DNA of 6,398 nt from Planctomycetota bacterium. GTDB taxonomy: Bacteria > Planctomycetota > Phycisphaerae > Sedimentisphaerales > Anaerohalosphaeraceae. Below are positions 1-5,266 of this stretch, in pieces. Below the pieces are notes generated by a model that worked only from the letters and a program-made list of their open reading frames with translations, had not been told where the DNA came from and searched no databases. The stretch spans positions 1-6,398 of the forward strand of contig JAAYQH010000114.1 of the NCBI GenBank assembly GCA_012519365.1. The letters are read 5' to 3'. Each line of letters begins with the position of its first letter. Positions within the stretch are counted from its first letter, which is position 1. The translations under genes and the position numbers were made by a program.

Positions 1-517
1 CATAGACTTCATCCATTCGAAACGCATTGGCATTTTCCAGCTCGACATAGGGACCTTTGCGAGCCTGAATGTTTTCCGTCGCCGTTTCCCAGTTAGCAAT
101 ATCATAATCCGGATGGTAAACAACTGGCTCAATGATATTACCAAGCTTGTCCACCACCTGATTGCATCCATCGGCCCTGAAATCTGAATTGGGATGGAAC
201 CCCAAATAGTCATACCCCACCATCGCCTCGGCCAATTTATTGGCCCCGACATAAGGAGTGGGATCGGCTAACTTTTGCGGACTGCTGTCAGAATGCCAGG
301 AATTATCATTGGACTCGGGATAATCGCCGAAATCACCCCTAAACATCTCCAGTCCCGAGGTAATCGCATGGAACTGAGCCCGTTGCTGAACTTCTTTGGC
401 GCGATCCTTGACCAGTGCCAGAGCCGGCACCAGCAATCCGATCAGCAGCGCAATGACCGCCATCACTGTCAGCAGCTCGACAATGGTAAAGCCTTTGTTT
501 TGTCCGGTTCGTCTCAT
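1..517 (-). CDS. Type IV prepilin / pseudopilin-like protein, N-terminal part (runs off left edge)
   Basis: The reading frame opens at ATG 517-515 and stays open for 172 codons to the window edge, so the C-terminus is missing. Residues 1-9 (MRRTGQNKG) form a short positively charged class III leader. Prepilin peptidase would be expected to cut after Gly9, leaving Phe10 as residue +1 and Glu14 as the conserved +5 glutamate. A hydrophobic helix spans about 10-34 (FTIVELL to LLVPAL) and continues into an amphipathic helix (DRAKEVQQRAQFHAI). The remainder is polar and rich in Tyr, Asp and Asn, with GDYPES at 64-69. An AGGA Shine-Dalgarno at 528-525 lies 7 nt before the ATG and fixes the start. 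It lies 81 nt behind pilC and is probably co-transcribed with it. The product should be an inner-membrane-anchored filament or pseudopilus subunit. Major pilin, minor pilin or pseudopilin cannot be told apart from this fragment. The resemblance to Phycisphaerae prepilin-like proteins is from memory. Confidence 0.9.
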   Translation of the reverse strand, partial: MRRTGQNKGFTIVELLTVMAVIALLIGLLVPALALVKDRAKEVQQRAQFHAITSGLEMFRGDFGDYPESNDNSWHSDSSPQKLADPTPYVGANKLAEAMVGYDYLGFHPNSDFRADGCNQVVDKLGNIIEPVVYHPDYDIANWETATENIQARKGPYVELENANAFRMDEVY

Positions 518-524
518 TTTCTTG

Positions 525-528
525 TCCT
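525..528 (-). promoter_or_regulatory. Ribosome binding site of the prepilin gene
   Basis: AGGA (within AAAGGAC, 530-524) lies 7 nt upstream of the ATG at 517-515. It decides the start of a gene whose far end is outside the window. Confidence 0.7.
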
Positions 529-598
529 TTCGCAATTCGTATCTCTAAAAGTTCTTCTAAAAACCACCACCTGTTTCTGACCTCTGTCTTCCGACACA

Positions 599-1855
599 TC
601 ACATCAACACTTGAATCATCGTCACCATCGGCAAAAACATCGCCAACACAATCGTTCCGACGATACCGCCTAAAAACACGATCAACAGCGGCTCCAACAT
701 GCTCATCATCGACCCGACAAGCACATCGGCCTCTTCATCAAAGTTATCAGCCACCTTCATCAGCATCTTGTCCAAATCGCCCGTCTCCTCGCCCACATCC
801 ACCATGTTGACCACGATGGAATCGACCGTCTTGGACTGACGCAGCGGGTTGGCAAACGTATCACCCTGCCGAATCGCCTGATGCACCTTGCCGAGCATGC
901 GGGCGTACACCTCATTGCCGCTGGTCTCACGTGTGATGTTCAGAGCCTCCAGAATCGGCACACCGGCCCCGATCAGTGTCGCCAAGGTACGTGTCCAACG
1001 GGCAACGACCGTCTTATAGGATACTTTGCCAACCACTGGCAAATGCAAAAAGAGCCAGTCCAGACCATAACGGGTATAATAAAATCGGCGCAACAGACGA
1101 TAAATGGCCACCAGAATAAAAGGTATCGTCAACACCATCAAGGCGTTGAGCCCCTTTCGCCCCTGAAGCCATGTGCTCATCGCCAACAACCCTCGCGTCA
1201 GTCCCGGCAGCTTGCCCTTGCCGTCACTCATATCCGTCAGCACTTCGGCAAAGGTGGGAACAATAAAAATCATCAGTCCCATCACAATCACAAACGCCAC
1301 AAACAGTACCACGATCGGATATACCATCGCCCCTTTAATCTTGGATTTAAGCCGCTCGGATTTTTCCATAAAATCCGCCACACGGTTAAGAATCACATCC
1401 AGCACACCGCCCACCTCACCGGCAGCCACCATATTCACAAACAGCCGGTTAAAACAACGCGGATACCGACTCAACGCCTCCGAAAACGTCGCCCCGCCTT
1501 CAATATCCTCGGCCACATAACCCAGTATCCGCTTAAAAGCACCGGGCTTTTCCTGCTCTTCCAGAATCCGAAGCGAGCGAAGAATCGCCAGACCGGCATC
1601 CTGAAGGGTGGCCATTTGACGGGCAAATTGCGTCAATTTCTTTGTCTTGACCTTGGCGTTGACGCCGTGGCGTTTGGGGGGCGCTGCGGCCGCTTCGGCC
1701 TTGACTTTCCGCGGCGCGTTCTGCGCACGCACCTTGGTAGGAAACAGTCCTTTGTTGCGGATCTTACTGATCGCCTCTTTACTGCTGAGGGCCTCGATTT
1801 CCGCTTTGACTTCCTTGCCGTTTGCATCCAACGCGGTATATTGGAATACTGGCAT
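599..1855 (-). CDS. pilC: PilC/GspF-family inner-membrane platform protein
   Basis: This 418-residue protein has the full length usual for the PilC/GspF family. In T4P and type II secretion machines it sits in the inner membrane, binds the assembly ATPase on the cytoplasmic side and contacts the pilin helix. The N-terminus (MPVFQYTALDANGKEV) is the family's typical opening. A Lys/Ala/Pro-rich linker follows at about 46-72, then the first cytoplasmic T2SF domain at about 74-175, including LQDAGLAILRSL and AAGEVGG (144-150). Membrane segments are at about 176-200 and 236-256. The second T2SF domain is at about 283-385, with the mirrored motifs LIGAGVPILEAL and VGEETGD (354-360). A last membrane segment is at about 386-412. 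The start is set by a strong GGAGGT 7 nt upstream. It lies 130 nt behind pilB and 81 nt ahead of the prepilin, and is probably in one transcript with both. GspF would be an equally valid family name; the nearby pilT favours the pilus reading. Confidence 0.95.
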   Translation of the reverse strand: MPVFQYTALDANGKEVKAEIEALSSKEAISKIRNKGLFPTKVRAQNAPRKVKAEAAAAPPKRHGVNAKVKTKKLTQFARQMATLQDAGLAILRSLRILEEQEKPGAFKRILGYVAEDIEGGATFSEALSRYPRCFNRLFVNMVAAGEVGGVLDVILNRVADFMEKSERLKSKIKGAMVYPIVVLFVAFVIVMGLMIFIVPTFAEVLTDMSDGKGKLPGLTRGLLAMSTWLQGRKGLNALMVLTIPFILVAIYRLLRRFYYTRYGLDWLFLHLPVVGKVSYKTVVARWTRTLATLIGAGVPILEALNITRETSGNEVYARMLGKVHQAIRQGDTFANPLRQSKTVDSIVVNMVDVGEETGDLDKMLMKVADNFDEEADVLVGSMMSMLEPLLIVFLGGIVGTIVLAMFLPMVTMIQVLM

Positions 1856-1862
1856 CGTTTAT

Positions 1863-1868
1863 ACCTCC
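1863..1868 (-). promoter_or_regulatory. Strong Shine-Dalgarno site of pilC
   Basis: GGAGGT lies 7 nt before the pilC ATG (1855-1853). It is a near-perfect anti-16S match and the strongest ribosome binding site in the window. Confidence 0.85.
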
Positions 1869-1968
1869 AAAAAACGTCCCGAACCGATAATCGAAACGCG
1901 CATGAGTTGACAAAAATGACTCACAAAAGCCTTGCTTTCAACATTCTTCACGTCGTCAAGTCCGCTGG

Positions 1969-1983
1969 GCACCGCCGCGGTGC
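1969..1983 (-). other. GC-rich intercistronic hairpin after the pilB stop codon
   Basis: GCACCG-CGG-CGGTGC forms a perfect 6-bp stem with a 3-nt loop, beginning 2 nt after the pilB TAA. No T-tract follows, so it is not a normal intrinsic terminator. It could pause transcription or protect the 3' end of a processed pilB message. The rest of the 130-bp pilB-pilC gap holds the pilC Shine-Dalgarno and only a weak promoter-like pair: TTGTCA at 1913-1908 and GATTAT at 1892-1887, with a short 15-nt spacer. Confidence 0.35.
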
Positions 1984-1985
1984 AA

Positions 1986-3740
1986 TTACTCTTCCGCAGC
2001 CAGTGTTTCACGAACAACCTCTTCAATTGTCGTAATGCCGTCATAAATCACTGAAAGACCGTTCTCTCGCAGCGTTTTCATACCCGCCCGTTTGGCCGCA
2101 TCGCGCAATACCGACGTGGAAGCATGGTTCATAATCAAATCGCGAAGCTCATCGTTCATTACCATAATTTCAAACAGGCCTGTTCGCCCGCGAAAACCGG
2201 TATTGTTACACTGATCACACCCTTTGCCGTAATAAAACGTCTTGTCCCCGACATCTTCCGGCATCAGCCCCAATTCCATTAACTGGTCCTCAGAAGGACG
2301 AAATTCGGTTTTGCAGTTGGTGCAAATACGCCGCACCAAGCGCTGAGCGACAATCCCTTCAAGAGTCGCCGTAATCAAAAACGGCTCGACCCCCAAGTCA
2401 AGCAAACGGGCTATCGAACCGGGCGCGTCGTTGGTATGAAGAGTGGTAAACACAAGGTGACCTGTCAGCGACGCCTGAATAGAAATTTCGGCCGTCTCCA
2501 GGTCACGCACTTCACCGACCATCACAATATCCGGGTCCTGCCGCAGGATCGACCGCAAACACTTGGCAAACGTCAAACCAATTTCCGGCCGAATCTGTAC
2601 CTGAATCAACCCGTCAATATCGTATTCAACGGGGTTTTCCGTTGTAATAATCTTCGTTTCAATATCGTTCAGATCCTTCAGGCAGGAATACAGCGTTGTC
2701 GTCTTGCCGGAACCGGTCGGTCCGGTAACCACGACGATGCCGTTGGGTTTATGAACCAGCTGATTGATCATTTTCAACTCCGTGTCGCGAAGCCCCAGCA
2801 TATCCAGTCTCAGGTCCACCTGCGAGCGGTCCAGTACACGCAACACGACGCTTTCGCCGAACATTGTGGGCAAAATACTCACACGCAAATCCACCGGCTT
2901 GCCGCCGACAATCAGCGGAATACGCCCGTCCTGAGGCAAACGCCGCTCGGCAATATCCAGCTGAGCCATCACCTTAATACGGCTGCTCAGGGCCATCGCG
3001 ATATGTTTGGGCGGAGGCACCATCTCATACAACACGCCGTCAATCCGATAACGCATCTTGTATTCATTTTCGAACGGCTCAAAATGGATATCCGATGCCT
3101 TGTCGCGTATGGCCTGAAGCAGCACCAGATTAAGCAGCTTTTTGACACCGGTCGAGTCGGCCATCTCCTTCAGGTCGTCAAGGTCGATGCTTTGGTCACG
3201 CCCCTGAAACTGGGTCAACGTGGCATCGCTCTCAATTTCACCGATCAACTCATTCAGACTGGACTCTTCTTCTTTATAGTACTTATCCAGAGCCGCCGAG
3301 AGGGCGTCATCATCGGTAACCTTGGCCTCGACCGTAAATCCCATCAAGGTACTCAAATCATCAACCGCCCTAAAATTATCCGGACTGCCAATCACTATCG
3401 TCAGCCGATTGCGAGACTTGTCATAGGCAATGGGAATAACACGATAATTACGAGCCATTTGGGCAGGAATAAGATCAAGAACTTCTTGAGGAATCTCAAG
3501 AGTCTCAATATCTACAAATTCCATCCCTCGCTGGCCGGCCAAGGCAATCTGAAGGTCACGTTTCTTAATCAGATTTTGCTCAAGCAGAATCTGACCCAAT
3601 TTGACCTTCCCCCCACGCTCTTTTTGAAGGGCAAGACACTCATGGACCTTTTCACGAGTCAGGAGACCCATTTTTATGAGTATCCGACCCAATGTGCGAC
3701 CCTTAAGTTCGATAACAGGAGGTATTTTTGTTGTTGCCAT
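1986..3740 (-). CDS. pilB: PilB/GspE-family type IV pilus assembly ATPase
   Basis: This complete 584-residue protein has the usual length for PilB. It is a cytoplasmic hexameric ATPase that powers pilin polymerisation by acting on PilC. The N-terminal region (about 14-160) is a GspE/MshEN-type domain with two repeated units (R15-Q39 and K47-Q70), each with an LG near its start. The core follows: ASDIHFEP at 215-222, RLPQDGRI at 267-274, Walker A GPTGSGKT at 340-347, Asp box ITTENPVEY at 365-373, Walker B IVMVGEVRD with the catalytic Glu410, and His box GHLVFTTLHT at 427-436. A zinc-type tetracysteine pairs C473/C476 with C508/C511 and is typical of PilB/GspE but not PilT. The Asp box has Asn369 where Asp is usual. 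The ATG is preceded by GGAG at 3754-3751 with a 10-nt spacer, and a perfect TATAAT lies 42 nt upstream, so this is probably the first gene of a pilB-pilC-prepilin unit. GspE is the alternative name. Confidence 0.95.
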   Translation of the reverse strand: MATTKIPPVIELKGRTLGRILIKMGLLTREKVHECLALQKERGGKVKLGQILLEQNLIKKRDLQIALAGQRGMEFVDIETLEIPQEVLDLIPAQMARNYRVIPIAYDKSRNRLTIVIGSPDNFRAVDDLSTLMGFTVEAKVTDDDALSAALDKYYKEEESSLNELIGEIESDATLTQFQGRDQSIDLDDLKEMADSTGVKKLLNLVLLQAIRDKASDIHFEPFENEYKMRYRIDGVLYEMVPPPKHIAMALSSRIKVMAQLDIAERRLPQDGRIPLIVGGKPVDLRVSILPTMFGESVVLRVLDRSQVDLRLDMLGLRDTELKMINQLVHKPNGIVVVTGPTGSGKTTTLYSCLKDLNDIETKIITTENPVEYDIDGLIQVQIRPEIGLTFAKCLRSILRQDPDIVMVGEVRDLETAEISIQASLTGHLVFTTLHTNDAPGSIARLLDLGVEPFLITATLEGIVAQRLVRRICTNCKTEFRPSEDQLMELGLMPEDVGDKTFYYGKGCDQCNNTGFRGRTGLFEIMVMNDELRDLIMNHASTSVLRDAAKRAGMKTLRENGLSVIYDGITTIEEVVRETLAAEE

Positions 3741-3750
3741 AATTCGAACT

Positions 3751-3754
3751 CTCC
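3751..3754 (-). promoter_or_regulatory. Ribosome binding site of pilB, widely spaced
   Basis: GGAG lies 10 nt before the pilB ATG (3740-3738), which is longer than the 7 nt seen before pilT, pilC and the prepilin. It directly abuts the 3' arm of the leader hairpin at 3774-3755, so folding could influence ribosome access. Confidence 0.55.
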
Positions 3755-3774
3755 GCGTCTCTAAAAACCGACGC
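3755..3774 (-). other. Hairpin in the pilB mRNA leader
   Basis: GCGTC (3774-3770) and GACGC (3759-3755) pair perfectly over 5 bp around a 10-nt loop, GGTTTTTAGA. If transcription starts about 7 nt beyond the TATAAT, the transcript would begin almost exactly at this stem. It could therefore act as a 5' stabilising stem-loop or modulate translation from the adjacent GGAG. The pairing is seen in the sequence; the function is inferred. Confidence 0.35.
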
Positions 3775-3781
3775 CTCTAAT

Positions 3782-3809
3782 ATTATATGGACGTTTTGGA
3801 AAAAAACAA
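3782..3809 (-). promoter_or_regulatory. Candidate sigma-70-type promoter for pilB-pilC-prepilin
   Basis: A perfect -10 hexamer TATAAT lies at 3787-3782. The best -35 at a fitting distance is TTGTTT at 3809-3804 (only TTG matches consensus), with a 16-nt spacer. The start would be near 3775, giving a leader of about 35 nt. The weak -35 suggests basal strength or help from an activator. The -35 overlaps the terminator stem and its T-tract, so the two elements share bases. Confidence 0.5.
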
Positions 3810-3823
3810 CCCTTTTAGGGTTG
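3800..3823 (-). terminator. Intrinsic terminator downstream of pilT
   Basis: CAACCCT-AAA-AGGGTTG (3823-3807) is a perfect 7-bp stem with an AAA loop, followed directly by seven T residues (3806-3800). This is the classic rho-independent layout on the minus strand. It lies about 210 nt past the pilT stop and 17 nt past the stop of a possible short ORF (4002-3841). On the plus strand the T-run would precede the stem, so it should act only in the minus direction. Confidence 0.65.
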
Positions 3824-3840
3824 GACACTTGGCATAAGAG

Positions 3841-4002
3841 TCACCAAAACGGGACTATAAACGAAAAAATCCCCCCTCGGCACAGCTTAAAGCATTCCGA
3901 TGCTAAAAAAGGCATGAGACAATTCTCAAAAATAAATATGAGTTTTTTGGGCAAAAAACACTTAGACACTTTACATATAATACATCGAGTCTCTGTACCC
4001 AT
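3841..4002 (-). CDS. Possible short cysteine-rich ORF between pilT and its terminator (doubtful)
   Basis: ATG 4002-4000 opens a 53-codon frame ending in TGA at 3843-3841, 17 nt before the terminator stem. The peptide begins MGTETRCIICKVSKC and ends FSFIVPFW. It has six cysteines (positions 7, 10, 15, 28, 37, 41), and Phe and Ile are frequent. No convincing Shine-Dalgarno precedes the ATG. The AT-rich, T-biased stretch would give such residues by chance, and an open frame of this length is not statistically striking. I recognise no family. The alternative is an untranslated pilT 3' region or a small RNA ending at the terminator. This gap (4032-3741) otherwise contains only the terminator, promoter and leader listed separately, plus a weak 7-bp AT-only inverted repeat near 3941-3958. 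Confidence 0.15.
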   Translation of the reverse strand: MGTETRCIICKVSKCFLPKKLIFIFENCLMPFLASECFKLCRGGIFSFIVPFW

Positions 4003-4032
4003 AAGGCTTTAACAGATCGACAAAAGGAAATT

Positions 4033-5163
4033 TTACCCGGTTTTCAGAACTTCACCGTATTCATCACCCAATTTTTTCTTGACCTTCAGTGAAGTCCCGG
4101 CCTTCTTTTCCGCTTTTTCCAGCATATCACCTGGATTTCTTGCCTTATCCAGCAGTTCATCCAAATCAATCAGATCTTTGTCATACAGCTCCCATAAATG
4201 GTCATCCAGCAGCTGCATACCCAGTTTTTTACCAATCTGAATGCTCGATTCGATACGATACACTTTGTTTTCTCGAATCAGGTTGGAAATAGCCGGTGTG
4301 ACAACCATAAATTCGTACGCCGCTACCCGACCGCCGCCGCGCCGTGGACAGAGCGTTTGACTCAACACCGCAATCAGGTTGGTACTCAGCTGAACACGGA
4401 TCTGCTCTTGCTGACTGACGGGAAAAGCATCAATGAGACGGTTGACCGTCCCTTGACAGCCGGTGGTGTGCAGTGTACCAAACACCAAGTGACCGGTTTC
4501 GGCAGCACTCACCGCCGCTTCCATCGTTTCCAGGTCACGCAACTCACCGACCAGAATCACGTCCGGGTCCTGACGCAGGGCTCGCCGCAAGGCCTCGGCA
4601 AACGTCGGCACATCCAAACCCACCTCGCGCTGGACGATAATCGATTTTTTATGCTGATGGTAATATTCGATCGGTTCTTCGATGGTGATAATATGCCGGT
4701 CAATGGTTTCGTTAATATAGTTGATCATCGAGGCCAGCGTGGTCGTCTTACCCGAACCGGTTGGCCCTGTAACCAAAAACAGTCCGCGAGGACGTCGGCA
4801 CAACGACGCACATATCTTAGGCAGACCAATTTGATCAAAACTTAACAACTCCGACGGAATCAGACGCAGAACCATCGACACAAACCCTTTTTGGCGAAAA
4901 ACCGAGGTACGAAAACGCCCGGCATCACCAAACGCAAAACCAAAGTCCGTCCCGCCAACTTCCTGCAGTTCCTGCTGGTTACGTTCCGGAGTAATACTTT
5001 TCATCAGGGCGACTGTGTCATCCGCCTCCAACACCTTGGTATCCAATGAGCGAAGCCGACCTGAAATACGCAATACCGGAGGTCGCCCTACCACAATGTG
5101 CAAGTCAGACCCCCCCATTTTAATACAAGCTTCTAACAAACGATCAATTTGCAATGCTGCCAT
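4033..5163 (-). CDS. pilT: PilT-family type IV pilus retraction ATPase
   Basis: This 376-residue protein is close to the usual PilT length of about 345-375. It is a cytoplasmic hexameric ATPase that drives pilus depolymerisation, and so twitching, DNA uptake or surface sensing. The N-terminal PAS-like domain carries GGSDLHIVVGRPPVLRISG at 17-35. The core has Walker A GPTGSGKT at 133-140, Asp box ITIEEPIEY at 159-167, Walker B VILVGELRD with Glu207, and His box GHLVFGTLHT at 224-233. The PilT-specific AIRNLIRE signature appears as AISNLIRE at 291-298. There is no tetracysteine zinc motif, which separates it from the two PilB-type proteins. The C-terminus (GMQLLDDHLWELY and a Lys-rich tail) fits the family. 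The ATG has AGGA 7 nt upstream (5174-5171). It follows the partial ATPase by 95 nt and probably shares its transcript. Confidence 0.95.
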   Translation of the reverse strand: MAALQIDRLLEACIKMGGSDLHIVVGRPPVLRISGRLRSLDTKVLEADDTVALMKSITPERNQQELQEVGGTDFGFAFGDAGRFRTSVFRQKGFVSMVLRLIPSELLSFDQIGLPKICASLCRRPRGLFLVTGPTGSGKTTTLASMINYINETIDRHIITIEEPIEYYHQHKKSIIVQREVGLDVPTFAEALRRALRQDPDVILVGELRDLETMEAAVSAAETGHLVFGTLHTTGCQGTVNRLIDAFPVSQQEQIRVQLSTNLIAVLSQTLCPRRGGGRVAAYEFMVVTPAISNLIRENKVYRIESSIQIGKKLGMQLLDDHLWELYDKDLIDLDELLDKARNPGDMLEKAEKKAGTSLKVKKKLGDEYGEVLKTG

Positions 5164-5170
5164 TTCTTTT

Positions 5171-5174
5171 TCCT
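5171..5174 (-). promoter_or_regulatory. Ribosome binding site of pilT
   Basis: AGGA lies 7 nt before the pilT ATG at 5163-5161 and supports this start over internal alternatives. Confidence 0.7.
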
Positions 5175-5191
5175 ATCCGAATTAGTGTGCC

Positions 5192-5266
5192 CTATTGACC
5201 TTCAATAAACCTGTCGGCATCCCTTTGATAATAGGCTGCATGCTCCGAATCACCCGTTTTACTCAT
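5192..5266 (-). CDS. Possible 24-residue peptide translationally coupled to the upstream ATPase gene
   Basis: ATG 5266-5264 overlaps the end of the upstream ATPase gene (GATGAGTAA, in the +1 frame), and the frame ends in TAG at 5194-5192. It spans most of the 95-bp gap and stops 28 nt before the pilT ATG. The peptide begins MSKTGDSEHAAYY and ends QRDADRFIEGQ. It is hydrophilic, with no membrane segment and a mixed amino-acid content that looks protein-like. GGTGGTGG just upstream of the ATG could serve as a ribosome site, or coupling could suffice. I recognise no family. Chance is a real alternative for so short a frame, and it could also be a regulatory leader peptide for pilT. Confidence 0.25.
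   Translation of the reverse strand: MSKTGDSEHAAYYQRDADRFIEGQ
5193..5207 (-). repeat. Inverted repeat upstream of pilT
   Basis: TATTGA-AGG-TCAATA is a perfect 6-bp inverted repeat with a 3-nt centre, 30 nt upstream of the pilT ATG. No T-tract follows, so it is not a terminator. It could be a weak RNA hairpin or a protein-binding half-site pair. It also overlaps the stop codon of the candidate 24-residue ORF. Confidence 0.25.

Noticed and set aside
339..602. 87-codon minus-strand frame beginning MMCRKTEVRN
   Set aside because: It overlaps the prepilin start in another frame. The prepilin frame has the leader, TM helix and Shine-Dalgarno, so this one is an out-of-frame artefact.
881..2035. 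384-codon open frame on the plus strand, antisense to pilC and the pilB end
   Set aside because: Same reasoning: a low-complexity His/Gln/Arg-rich product with no family features, opposite a convincing pilC.
1859..2044. 61-codon minus-strand frame spanning the pilB-pilC gap
   Set aside because: About a third lies inside the pilB 3' end in another frame. There is no Shine-Dalgarno, and the gap content is better explained by the hairpin and the pilC ribosome site.
2436..3764. 442-codon open frame on the plus strand, antisense to pilB
   Set aside because: It lies wholly opposite a complete, motif-rich PilB gene. Its translation is His/Gln/Asn/Arg-rich with no recognisable domain, as expected from the reverse of a conserved coding frame.
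3976..3981. TATAAT on the plus strand in the pilT-pilB gap
   Set aside because: No -35 match at 15-19 nt spacing (the position is all A), and it would drive transcription into the 3' end of pilT with no gene to serve.
3821..4012. 63-codon plus-strand frame in the pilT-pilB gap, starting at TTG
   Set aside because: The start codon is rare and falls inside the terminator stem, no ribosome site is visible, and the product has no recognisable features.
3741..4032. Possible c-di-GMP riboswitch in the pilT-pilB gap, suggested by the pilus context
   Set aside because: I looked for the conserved core words of the GEMM class and did not see them; the only clear structures are the terminator, the short leader hairpin and weak AT-rich inverted repeats.
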